From contig NZ_LMWH01000290.1 in the NCBI RefSeq assembly GCF_001507435.1, positions 124,001-188,000 on the forward strand: 64,000 bases of DNA. Direction: 5' to 3'. Numbering within the stretch: position 1 is the stretch's first letter; the number at the start of each line of letters is the position of its first letter. The translations under genes were made by a program, and so were the position numbers. This DNA is from Streptomyces sp. NRRL F-5122. Its GTDB lineage: Bacteria > Actinomycetota > Actinomycetes > Streptomycetales > Streptomycetaceae. This document shows positions 17,056 to 25,010 of the stretch, piece after piece. Below the pieces are notes generated by a model that worked only from the letters and a program-made list of their open reading frames with translations, was not told where the DNA came from and did not search any database.

Positions 17056-17988
17056 TCAGGAACGGACTCCGCGGATGCGCTGTCCCGCCCCGTACACGGC
17101 CGTCGGCACCTCGGCGTCCTTCAGCAGTTCCCGCGCCGTCCGCCCCGCCTCCTCCGGGGTCCGGCGCACTCCCCCGTCGGCGCTCGGACCCCGCCGCCAC
17201 CCCTCCATGACCGTGATCCGCCCACCCTCGACCTCGAAGACCCGGCCGGTGACCCCGGCACTCACGGCGCAGCCGAGCCAGACGACCAGGGGCGAGACGT
17301 TCTCGGGGGCCATCGCGTCGAAGCCCGTGCCGGGCGCGGCCATCGTCCGGGCGAACGTGCGCTCGGTCATCCGGGTGCGCGCAGCGGGCGCGATGGCGTT
17401 GACCTGCACGCCGTACGGCCCGAGTTCCTCCGCCGCGACCAGCGTCAGAGCGAGGACGCCCGCCTTGGCCGCGCTGTAGTTCCCCTGTCCCACGGCACCC
17501 AGCAGTCCGGCGCCGCTGCTGGTGTTGACGACACGGGCACACGGGGTGCGCCCGGCCTTGGCCTCGGCCCGCCAGTGCGCCGCCGCATGTCTCAACGGCA
17601 GGAAGTGGCCCTTGAGATGGACCCGCACGACCGTGTCCCAGTCGTCCTCACCGAGGTTGACCAGCATCCGGTCGCGCAGGAACCCGGCGTTGTTGACGAG
17701 GGCGTCGAGTCGCCCGTAGGTCTCCAGCGCCGTCGTCACCAGCGACGCGGCACCCTCGTCGGTCGCGATGTCGCCGTGGTGCGCGACGGCCTCGCCGCCT
17801 GCCTGACGGATCTCGTCGACCACACGCCCGGCCGGGCTGCCGGCACCGGGCGCGCCGTCGAGTCCGACTCCCAGGTCGTTGACGACGACCTTCGCGCCCT
17901 CGGCGGCGAACGCGAGGGCGTGGGCACGGCCGAGACCACGGCCCGCACCGGTGACGATCACTGCTCGGCCGTCGGCGATACCCCGCAC
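17056..17988 (-). CDS. Short-chain dehydrogenase/reductase, Rv3548c-like (steroid-degradation cluster)
   Basis: A 310-residue SDR resembling the dehydrogenase part of peroxisomal multifunctional enzyme type 2. The cofactor site is VIVTGAGRGLGRAHAL at about residues 10-25. VNDLGVGLDGA is typical of this MFE-2-like subgroup. NNAG is present, with catalytic Ser in NTSSGAG and YSAAK as the Tyr/Lys pair. The start is GTG 17988, with GAGAGG upstream. It overlaps the open frame of the preceding damaged SDR, so the two were one operon. By position and family it corresponds to Rv3548c of the KstR2 regulon and would oxidise a hydroxyacyl-CoA. It appears intact, although the pathway around it is broken. 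Confidence 0.8.
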   Translation of the reverse strand: MRGIADGRAVIVTGAGRGLGRAHALAFAAEGAKVVVNDLGVGLDGAPGAGSPAGRVVDEIRQAGGEAVAHHGDIATDEGAASLVTTALETYGRLDALVNNAGFLRDRMLVNLGEDDWDTVVRVHLKGHFLPLRHAAAHWRAEAKAGRTPCARVVNTSSGAGLLGAVGQGNYSAAKAGVLALTLVAAEELGPYGVQVNAIAPAARTRMTERTFARTMAAPGTGFDAMAPENVSPLVVWLGCAVSAGVTGRVFEVEGGRITVMEGWRRGPSADGGVRRTPEEAGRTARELLKDAEVPTAVYGAGQRIRGVRS

Positions 17989-18874
17989 GTCGTGTCCTCT
18001 CGTCCGAGTGTTCCGTTCGTGCCGCTCCTGTTGACGGATCGACTTGTCGTCAAGTCGTCGCTGTCCGGTCGGCCCCGAGCCGGTGGCCCCTGTGCCGATG
18101 TCCCCGAGGTGCCGGGCCTGTTCGCGGCCGCCGCGTCCAGGAACGCCGGCCGCTCCCCTCCCCCGTGGACGAGAAGGCTCGCGCCGGTGATGTACGCGGC
18201 GGCGTCCGAGGCCAGGAAGACGGCGGCCCGGCCCACGTCGGACGGCTCGGCGAGCCGCTCCAGCGGAACGGTGCGCGCGACGGCCGCGACACCGTCCTCC
18301 CCGCCGTAGTGCAGGGACGACGACTCGGTGCGGACCATCCCGACGACGAGCGTGTTGACACGGACCTCCGGCGCCCACTCCACCGCCATGGACCGGGCCA
18401 GACTCTCCAGCCCCGCCTTGGCCGCCCCGTACGCGGCGGTGCCCGGCGAGGGCCGGCCGCCGCTGACGCTGCCTATCATCACCACGGCTCCCCGGGTGCG
18501 CCTGAGGTGCTCGTACGCAGCGAGCGAGACGGTCAGCGGCGCGACGAGATTGAGCTCGAGGACGCGGGCGTGCCGTTCGGGGCCTGCGTCGGCGAGCGGC
18601 CGGTACGGGGCGCCGCCCGCGTTGTTGACCAGGACGTCGACGCGGGGCAGCGCGTCGAAGAAGTCCCGGACGGCCGCCGGGTCGCATACGTCGAGCGGGG
18701 CGAACTCGGCCCCTTCGAGCGGGTTTCGGGGGGCCTGCGGGCACACACCACGACGGCGGCACCGGCGTCGAGGAACGCCCGGGCGATACCGGCCCCGATG
18801 CCTCGGGTGCCGCCCGTGACGACGGCGGTCCTGCCGTGCAGACTCCCGGCGGTCCCCTCGGGCGAGTTGTCCAT
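17958..18874 (-). pseudogene. Short-chain dehydrogenase, Rv3549c-like, frameshifted
   Basis: ATG 18874, with GGGAGG upstream, opens a frame with the cofactor motif VVTGGTRGIGAGIARAF and VVVCARRPPET. One C appears missing from a short C run at about 18725-18732. The +1 frame continues PLEGAEFAPLDVCD, NNAG, SVSGG and YGAAK, then AAYITGASLLVHGGG. The second frame also runs about 60 residues past the normal SDR end to 17958, into the next gene, suggesting another lesion near the 3' end. Intact, it would be a dehydrogenase of about 260 residues in the steroid-ring pathway. It is transcribed from the promoter region carrying the KstR2-like operator at 18922. Confidence 0.75.
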
Positions 18875-18921
18875 AGGGCCTCCCGTCGGATTGCGCGGAC
18901 TGCTAGCTTCGAAGAGCACCT

Positions 18922-18935
18922 AACAAACGTTTGGT
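18922..18935. promoter_or_regulatory. KstR2-like operator between SDR and echA20
   Basis: AACAAACGTTTGGT fits A-n-CAA-R-n-n-Y-TTG-n-T, which differs only at the two inner positions from the mycobacterial KstR2 site AnCAAGnnCTTGnT that I recall. It lies in the divergent promoter, just before the echA20 ribosome-binding site and 48 bp from the SDR start. kstR2 is encoded 1.5 kb away. Confidence 0.65.
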
Positions 18936-18950
18936 GGAAAGGTAGCTGAT

Positions 18951-19700
18951 GTGCCCATGGGTGTCTCCACCTCTCGCCCGGAAATCGGGGTAGCGGTCGT
19001 CACGGCCGACTTCCCGCCGGTGAACGCACTGCCGGTGACCGGCTGGTTCGACCTGGCCCACGCCGTGCGGTCGGCGGGCCACGACCCGGAGGTCCGCTGC
19101 GTCGTCCTGGCCGCGGAGGGCCGCGGGTTCAACGCGGGTGTGGACATCAAGGAGATACAGGCCGAGGGCCACGGTGCGCTGATCGGTGCCAACCGCGGGT
19201 GCTTCGAGGCGTTCGCCGCGGTGTACGAGTGCGAGGTCCCGGTCGTGGCGGCGGTCCAGGGGTTCTGCCTGGGCGGCGGGATAGGGCTCGTGGGCAATGC
19301 GGACACCGTCGTGGCGAGCGAGGACGCCGTCTTCGGGCTGCCGGAGCTGGACCGCGGGGCGCTCGGCGCGGCGACGCATCTGGCGCGCCTCGTCCCCCCG
19401 CATCTGATGCGGGCCCTGTACTTCACCTCACGCACGGCGACGGCGGCCGAGCTGCACGCGCACGGCTCGGTGTGGCGGGTGGTGCCCAGGGACGCGCTGC
19501 GCGCGGCCGCCCTGGAGCTGGCCCGGGAGATCGCCGCCAAGGACGGCGGGCTGCTCCGTCTCGCCAAGGCGGCCATCAACGGCATCGACCCGGTGGATGT
19601 GCGCCGCAGCTACCGCTTCGAACAGGGCTTCACGTTCGAGGCGCAGCTCGGCGGTACGGCAGCCCGTGTCCGGGACGCCTTCGGCAAGGAGGACGCATGA
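18951..19700 (+). CDS. echA20: Enoyl-CoA hydratase/isomerase family, EchA20-like ring-opening hydrolase
   Basis: A 249-residue crotonase-fold protein. Mycobacterial EchA20 hydrolyses the D-ring of HIEC-CoA in steroid degradation. Sequence that I recall as shared with EchA20 includes GRGFNAGVDIKE, ANRGCFEAF, FCLGGGIGLVGN, FGLPELDRGALGAATHLARLVP and SYRFEQGFTFE. The start is GTG 18951, eight bases after AAAGG; an ATG two codons later is possible. The stop overlaps the ipdA start (ATGA). The frame is intact although the following gene is truncated. Confidence 0.82.
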   Translation: MPMGVSTSRPEIGVAVVTADFPPVNALPVTGWFDLAHAVRSAGHDPEVRCVVLAAEGRGFNAGVDIKEIQAEGHGALIGANRGCFEAFAAVYECEVPVVAAVQGFCLGGGIGLVGNADTVVASEDAVFGLPELDRGALGAATHLARLVPPHLMRALYFTSRTATAAELHAHGSVWRVVPRDALRAAALELAREIAAKDGGLLRLAKAAINGIDPVDVRRSYRFEQGFTFEAQLGGTAARVRDAFGKEDA

Positions 19701-20260
19701 GGGACAAGACGATGACCGCCGACGAGGTGGTCTCCCGGCTGGAGAGCGGCATGACCCTCGGCATCGGCGGCTGGGGGTCGCGCCGCAAACCGATGGCCCT
19801 GGTGCGGGCACTGCTGCGCTCCCCGGTCACCGACCTCACGGTCGTCTCGTACGGCGGCCCGGACGTCGGCATGCTCGCTGCGGCGGGCCGCATCCGCACT
19901 CTGGTCGCCGCGTTCGTCACCCTCGACACGATCCCGCTGGAACCGCACTACCGCGCGGCCCGGGAGAGCGGTGCGCTGGAGCTGCTGGAGGTCGACGAGG
20001 CGATGTTCATGTGGGGTCTGCAGGCCGCGGCGAACAGGCTGCCGTTCGTGCCGGTGCGGGCGGGTATCGGTTCGGACGTGATGAGGGCCGCCCCGAGTCT
20101 GCGGACGGTCACCTCCCCGTATGCGGGCCGATGGCCGTCGACGGTCGGGGGCGCGGGCGCCGTCCCGGCCCGGCAGGAGGAGTTCGTCGCCATGCCCGCG
20201 CTGCGGATGGACGCCGCCCTGGTCCACGTCAACCGCGCGGACCGGCTGGGCAACGGTCAG
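19697..20260 (+). pseudogene. ipdA: ipdA (CoA-transferase-like ring-cleaving hydrolase, subunit A), 3'-truncated
   Basis: After AAGGAGG, ATG 19697 opens a frame with SGMTLGIGGWGSRRKPM, TDLTVVSYGGPD, WGLQAAANRLPF and MPALRMDAALVHVNRAD, as in IpdA of the IpdAB hydrolase that opens the last steroid ring (COCHEA-CoA). Homology ends at LGNGQ, residue 188 of about 290. The next base begins the inverted N-terminus of a thiolase gene, so about 100 residues are lost to a deletion. The frame reads on without meaning. ipdB, which should follow, is missing. The product cannot be functional. Confidence 0.78.
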
Positions 20261-20413
20261 GACGTCCTCCACGGCGGCCGGGTCCACTCCCGCACGCGCC
20301 ACCAGCGCTTTCAGCACATGCGCGCCCAGGTCGGCCGGATGGACCCCGCTCAGCCCGCCCCGGCGCCGCCCGACGGGCGTGCGGACCGCTTCGACGATGT
20401 AGGCCTCGGCCAT
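20261..20413 (-). pseudogene. fadA6: fadA6-like thiolase, only the first 51 codons remain
   Basis: From ATG 20413 on the minus strand the frame reads MAEAYIVEAVRTPVGRR, GIHP-like GVHPADLGA and GVDPAAVEDV. This is the N-terminus of a steroid-pathway acetyl-CoA acetyltransferase (FadA6 family). At 20261 it abuts the truncated ipdA. About 340 residues, including the active-site Cys, His and second Cys, are gone. It lies 37 bp downstream of kstR2, in the same order as Rv3557c-Rv3556c. Confidence 0.75.
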
Positions 20414-20450
20414 GTCGACTCCCTCGCGACGGACGGTGGTTCACAGAGCG

Positions 20451-21062
20451 CTACTCACGGACGGCGATCCCGTCGAGCACCATCGACAGGTACTGCCGGG
20501 CGATCTCCTCGGGGCTGTGGTGTCCGCCGGGGCGGTACCAGGACGCGGCGACCCACACCGTGTCGCGCACGAACCGGTAGGTCAGCCGGACGTCGAGGTC
20601 GCTGCGGAACGTCCGGGCGGCGACCCCCCGCTCCAGCGTCGACAGCCATGCCTTCTCGAACTTGCGCTGCGACTCCGCGAGGAACGTGAACCGTTCCTGC
20701 GCCACGAGTTGCCGGGACTCCTTCTGGTAGATCGCGACGGCCGCGCGGTGCCGGTCGATCTCCCGGAAGGACTCCGTCACCAGCGCTTCCAGGGTCTCGC
20801 GCGGACCGAGTGCGGCGGCGAGGACGCTGTCGTAGCCGTCCCAGAGCTCGTCGAGGAACGTGCGCAGGATCTCCTCCAGCATCGACTCCTTGGAGTCGAA
20901 GTGGTAGTAGAGGCTCCCCGCGAGCATCCCGGCATGGTCCGCGATCTTGCGTACGGTGGTGGCGTTGTAGCCCTGCTCGGCGAAGACCTCGGCGGCGGTG
21001 TCGAGGAGTTCGCGGCGGCGGGCGGGCGCGGCGGTCACCTGGGGCTTCTTCTTGGTCGGCAC
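20451..21062 (-). CDS. kstR2: TetR-family repressor, KstR2-like
   Basis: A 203-residue TetR regulator. The N-terminal HTH spans about residues 18-58: RRRELLDTAAEVFAEQGYNATTVRKIADHAGMLAGSLYYHF, shown here only as key parts RELLDTAA, YNATTVRKIA and GSLYYHF. The ligand domain shares YQKESRQL, RFTFLAESQ and TYRFVRDTVWVAASWYRPGG with mycobacterial KstR2, which senses HIP-CoA. The start is GTG 21062 (VPTKKK). The gene is complete and presumably binds the two operators at 18922 and 21988. Its pathway is broken, so it now represses mostly defective genes. Confidence 0.83.
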   Translation of the reverse strand: MPTKKKPQVTAAPARRRELLDTAAEVFAEQGYNATTVRKIADHAGMLAGSLYYHFDSKESMLEEILRTFLDELWDGYDSVLAAALGPRETLEALVTESFREIDRHRAAVAIYQKESRQLVAQERFTFLAESQRKFEKAWLSTLERGVAARTFRSDLDVRLTYRFVRDTVWVAASWYRPGGHHSPEEIARQYLSMVLDGIAVRE

Positions 21063-21106
21063 GGACCCATTGTGATCCCGGCGGCAGGCCGGCACCGCAC
21101 CCCTCC

Positions 21107-21187
21107 AGGGTCTGTCGTTCGGATCAGGTCGGCTGGGAGGGACCGCGCCTTTCGGCCGACGCCGGCATGGTCCGAACGACAGGCCCT
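21107..21187. repeat. 81-bp element with 20-bp imperfect inverted ends (MITE-like, or a terminator)
   Basis: The left end AGGGTCTGTCGTTCGGATCA (21107-21126) and right end (21168-21187) are inverted copies with two mismatches. The right end covers the first base of the ipdF stop codon. A similar GGCCTGTCGTTCGGATC motif is, as I recall, common at the ends of IS/MITE-type repeats in Streptomyces. No target duplication is seen. As RNA it would fold into a long hairpin and could end the ipdF transcript before kstR2. Confidence 0.55.
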
Positions 21188-21971
21188 AGGCATGCTGACT
21201 GCTGACGGCGACGATCTCGCCGGTCATGTAGGAGGAGTAGCCGGACGCCAGGAACACGATCACATTGGCGACCTCCCACGGCTCCGCGTACCGCCCGAAG
21301 GCCTCCCGCGCGGTCAGTTCCTCGAGCAGTACGGGCGTGGTCACCTTCGCCAGGTGCGGATGCATGGCGAGGCTCGGCGCGACCGCGTTGACCCGCACCC
21401 CGTAGGCGGCGGCCTCGATCGCGGCGCACCGGGTCAGGGCCATCACGCCCGCCTTCGCGGCGGCATAGTGCGCCTGCCCGGACTGGGCGCGCCAGCCGAC
21501 CACGGAGGCGTTGTTGACGATGACGCCGGCACTCGTCTCCTTCATGGCGCGCAGGGCGGCCCGGACACAGCGGAACGTGCCGCCCAGGGTCACGTCGAGC
21601 ACCTTCGACCACTGCTCGTCGGTCATGTCGACGAGGGACGCCGTGCCGCCGAGGCCGGCGTTGTTGACCACGATGTCGAGCCGTCCGTGCAGCCGGGCGG
21701 CCTTCTCGAACAGGGCGTGCACCTGGGCCTCGTCCGTGACGTCGCAGGCGGCCGCGGCCACGGCGTCCCCGAACTCCCGGCTCAGCTCCGCCTCGTGTTC
21801 CTCGAGCCGGCGCACATGCGCGTCGCTGATCAGTACGCGAGCACCCTCCTCCAGGAACCGGCGCGCGGTCGCTCCCCCGATGCCCTCACCGGCCGCCGCG
21901 GTGATCACGGCGGTGCGTCCCTCCAGCAGCCCGTGAGCGGCCACGTAGGACGGACTCTCGACGCCTGTCAT
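21186..21971 (-). CDS. ipdF: Short-chain dehydrogenase IpdF-like (steroid-ring catabolism)
   Basis: A 261-residue SDR. Mycobacterial and rhodococcal IpdF oxidises the hydroxy-indane propionyl-CoA intermediate. The N-terminus AAHGLLEGRTAVIT followed by AAAGEGIGGATARRFL is a characteristic unusual cofactor loop. NNAGLGG, VNNASVVGWRAQSGQAHYAAAK (Ser, Tyr and Lys catalytic residues in separate motifs), EAFGRYAEPWEVANV and the C-terminal SSQHA fit IpdF. The ATG at 21971 lies opposite the divergent fadE gene, with a KstR2-like operator between. The stop codon is formed at the edge of the inverted-repeat element at 21107-21187. The gene is complete. Confidence 0.82.
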   Translation of the reverse strand: MTGVESPSYVAAHGLLEGRTAVITAAAGEGIGGATARRFLEEGARVLISDAHVRRLEEHEAELSREFGDAVAAAACDVTDEAQVHALFEKAARLHGRLDIVVNNAGLGGTASLVDMTDEQWSKVLDVTLGGTFRCVRAALRAMKETSAGVIVNNASVVGWRAQSGQAHYAAAKAGVMALTRCAAIEAAAYGVRVNAVAPSLAMHPHLAKVTTPVLLEELTAREAFGRYAEPWEVANVIVFLASGYSSYMTGEIVAVSSQHA

Positions 21972-21987
21972 GGGTCCACGCTAACCT

Positions 21988-22001
21988 ACCAAACACTTGT
22001 T
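21988..22001. promoter_or_regulatory. KstR2-like operator between ipdF and the fadE gene
   Basis: ACCAAACACTTGTT matches the recalled KstR2 consensus AnCAAGnnCTTGnT at all but one defined position. It sits 17 bp from the ipdF start and 30 bp from the acyl-CoA dehydrogenase start, so KstR2 binding here would silence both. Confidence 0.68.
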
Positions 22002-22030
22002 AGGGAAGCCCGTCTTCGAAGGGTGCCGCC

Positions 22031-23169
22031 GTGGACCTCGCCCACTCCCCCGCCGACGAGGCATTCCGCGCCGAGGCCCGGTCCTGGCTCGCCGCGCACG
22101 TACCGACGGCCCCGCTCCCCTCCCTGGAGACCGAGGAGGGGTTCGCCGCCCATCGCGCCTGGGAGGCCGAACTGGCCGCCGACCGCTGGTCGGTGGTCTC
22201 ATGGCCGACCGCGTACGGCGGACGGGACGCGGGGCTCGTACGGTGGCTGATCTTCGAGGAGGAGTACTACGCGGCGGGCGCGCCGGGCCGGGTCGGCCAG
22301 AACGGCATCAACCTGCTGGCGCCGACCCTGTTCGACCACGGCACCGAGGAGCAGCGCGCCCGTGTGCTCCCCGCGATGGCCACCGGCGAGGTGGTCTGGG
22401 CACAGGCGTGGTCGGAGCCGGAGGCGGGATCGGACCTGGCCTCCCTGACCTCCGGGGCCGTGCGCACGGAGGGAGGCTGGCTGCTGCGCGGCCGGAAGAC
22501 GTGGTCGTCGCGGGCGGCCTTCGCCGACCGTGCTTTCGGGCTGTTCCGCAGCGATCCGCGGCCCGCGAAGCCCCATCAGGGTCTCATCCACCTCATGTTC
22601 GACCTGCGTGCACCGGGGGTGACGGTACGGCCGGTCGGCCGTCTCGACGGTCGGCCCGCCTTCGCCGACCTCTTCCTGGACGACGTCTCGTGCCCGACCG
22701 GGACGTGATCGGTGAGCCGGGCCAGGGCTGGCGGGTCGCCATGGCCACGGCGGAAAACGAGCGCGGGCTCACCCTGCGCTCGCCCGGCCGCTTCCTCGCC
22801 GCCGCCGACCGGCTGCTGGACCTGTGGCGGGCCGAGGGCAGCCCGGCATGGGCCCGCGACCGGGTCGCCGACGCCCTGATCGGGGCCCGCGCCTACCAGT
22901 TGTTCACCTATGCGGGGGCCTCCCGGGCGCTGGAGGGCGAGCCGATGGGCCCGGAGTCCAGCCTGAACAAGGTCTTCTGGTCCGAGTACGACATCGCCCT
23001 GCACGAGACGGCGCTCGATCTGCTGGGCGCGGAGGGCGAGTCGGCGCACGGCGACTGGGCCGAGGGCTATGTCTTCTCGCTCGCGGGCCCCATCTACGCC
23101 GGCACGAACGAGATCCAGCGCGACATCATCGCCGAGCGCCTGCTCGGCCTCCCGAAGGGCCGCCGCTGA
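22031..23169 (+). pseudogene. Acyl-CoA dehydrogenase, large partner (FadE31-like), frameshifted
   Basis: GTG 22031 opens an acyl-CoA dehydrogenase with WPTAYGG, AQAWSEPEAGSDLASL and GRKTWSSRAA. At about 22685-22688 one C is missing: the first frame ends at VSCPTGT, while the next frame continues VPDRDVIGEPGQGWRVAMATAENER and IYAGTNEIQRDIIAERLLG. Repaired length is about 379 residues. Steroid-side-chain and ring dehydrogenases of this group work as two-gene heterotetramers, and the second gene follows at once (TGATG). It is controlled from the operator at 21988. No promoter or start is visible for the separate C-terminal part. Confidence 0.75.
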
Positions 23170-24124
23170 TGCGCTTTCTGCCCACCGCCGAGCAGCGTGC
23201 CTTCGCCCTTTCGCTGGACGCGCTGCTGACCGCCGCCGGCACCCCGTCGGTCGTACGCTCCTGGAGCGCCGGGGACCACGCACCGGGGCGGGCGCTGTGG
23301 TCCCGGATAGCGCGGACGGGGGTCTTTGAGCTGGCCGTTCCGGAGGCGTACGAAGGCGTGGGCCCGCTGCCCGTCGAACTGGCGATGGCCTTCGTGGAGC
23401 TGGGGCGCCATGCGGTGCCGGGCCCCGTGGTGGAGACGGTGCTGGCGGCGGCGCTGCTCGCGGATGTGCCCGAGCAGGCACGGCGGTTGCTGCCGGGACT
23501 GTGCTCGGGCAGGACCGTGGCCACGGTGGGCGCGCCGTACGCACTGGACGGGGACGTCGCGGACGTCGTGCTCGCGCTCCGGGGCCAGCAGGTGTGGCTC
23601 GCCCCCGGCTGCCGGCCGGGGACGCGGACATCGCTGGACCCGGCCCCCCGGCTCGCCACCCCACTGTCCGGTGGCGAACCGCTGGCCGGCGCGGCTCCCG
23701 CGCGGGCCCTTGCCTGGGCGCGACTCGCCACGGCCGCGCAGTCCCTCGGGGTGGGCCTCGCGCTCCTGGCCCGAACCGTCGCGTATGTCGGGCAACGTGT
23801 CCAGTTCGGCGTGCCCATAGGCGCGTTCCAGGCTTCAAGCACCGGCTGGCGGACACGAGGATCGCCCTGGAGTTCGCACGGCCGCTGGTCTTCGGGGCGG
23901 CCCTGACGATGGCCCCGGCGGACGTCGCCGCCGCCAAGGTCGCGGCGGGCGAGGCCGCGTACGCGGCCGCCCGGACCGCACTGCAACTGCACGGCGCGAT
24001 CGGCTACACCGCCGAGTACGACCTCTCCCTGTGGCTGACCAAGGCGCGCGCGCTGCGCACTGCGTGGGGTACCCCGGCCGAGTGCCGCGCCGTCGTCCTC
24101 AGCGGGGCCCGCCCCCGCCGCTGA
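23169..24124 (+). pseudogene. Acyl-CoA dehydrogenase, small partner (FadE32/33-like), frameshifted
   Basis: ATG 23169 overlaps the previous stop. MRFLPTAEQRAFALSL and VPEAYEGVGPLPVELAMAFVELGRH are typical of the shorter, degenerate subunit of heteromeric acyl-CoA dehydrogenases. At about 23832-23834 one base is missing: the frame leaves after GAFQA, and the next frame continues FKHRLADTRIALEFARPLVFGAA and LQLHGAIGYTAEYDLSLWL to a TGA at 24124. Repaired length is about 318 residues. It converges on the VWA gene with only 21 bp between stops. Confidence 0.75.
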
Positions 24125-24145
24125 GGGCCGCCCCCGTCCGTGTGG

Positions 24146-24865
24146 TCACCTCACGATGCCCTTGGCCCGCGCCTTGGTCAGCCACTTGGGGAACTCGCCC
24201 ACCAGACGGTCGTACAGCTCCGCGTCGGACACCTTCCGCGGATCCCCACCGGCGTGGAAGAAGCCCGCGTTGTCGACGATGCGCTTGTCCGGCACCGGCA
24301 GTTCGTCGAGCCTTCGCAGGAAGTCGAACTGCTTGCTGTCCGCGTCGCCGAACTCGATGAACTGCCAGAACATCGGCAGCCCGGCCGCCTTGCACAGATA
24401 CCGTTCCGCGGCGGGCCTGCTGACGGGGCCGCCGTCGGTCTGGAAGACGACGAAGGCGGGGTCCGTGGTGCCGCTGTCGAGGTAGTGGTCGATGACGGCG
24501 TCCATCGCCAGGTGGTAGGCCGTCCTGCCCATGTGCCCGAGCCCGGCCACGATCCGGTCGATCCGGCCCTGGTGGTCGTCGAGGGAGACATGGGTGACCG
24601 CGTCGATGTCCGTCGAGAAGAACACGACCGGCACCACCCCGTCGTCGTCGAGGTGCGCGGAGAGGCCGAGGACCCGGTCGGCGAGCGCCTGCACGCTGCC
24701 GTTCTCGTAGTACGGCTTCATGGATCCCGAGTAGTCGAGGACGAGGTGGACGGCGGCCCGCTGCCCGCCGAGACCCTGTCCGGCGAGTGCGACCCCGGCG
24801 CTCTTGTACAGGCTGACCAGCGCGGGCGCCGTCTCCTCCATCTTGCGGAGGCTGATGGCGGCCAT
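24146..24865 (-). CDS. VWA-domain protein (TerF-like C-terminal type)
   Basis: A 239-residue von Willebrand factor A domain protein. The MIDAS metal site shows DYSGSMKPYY near residue 45, GRTAYHLAMDAV with the conserved Thr, and VVFQTDGGP. Similar domains close the TerF proteins of tellurite-resistance and stress clusters, but no ter genes are nearby. The start is ATG 24865, preceded by AGGGAG; an upstream extension in frame has no homology. It probably acts as a cytoplasmic metal-dependent adaptor. Its role is unknown. Confidence 0.8.
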   Translation of the reverse strand: MAAISLRKMEETAPALVSLYKSAGVALAGQGLGGQRAAVHLVLDYSGSMKPYYENGSVQALADRVLGLSAHLDDDGVVPVVFFSTDIDAVTHVSLDDHQGRIDRIVAGLGHMGRTAYHLAMDAVIDHYLDSGTTDPAFVVFQTDGGPVSRPAAERYLCKAAGLPMFWQFIEFGDADSKQFDFLRRLDELPVPDKRIVDNAGFFHAGGDPRKVSDAELYDRLVGEFPKWLTKARAKGIVR

Positions 24866-25010
24866 ACGGGCTCCCTGGTGCTGCGGGGACGGGAGCCCGG
24901 CATTACGGCAAGGATCGCCCTCGCCGATCACGGTCCGCGCAAGTTCGCTATTTTGTTCGCCGCCGTCCCCACCGGCCCACCATCATCCATTTCTGTTCGA
25001 GGAGCCGGCC

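Noticed and set aside
18720..23840. Sequencing error as the explanation for the frameshifts
   Set aside because: Not fully excluded, but the lesions cluster in one dispensable pathway beside a clear gene deletion, and I found none in the conserved liv, glt, trp and his genes.
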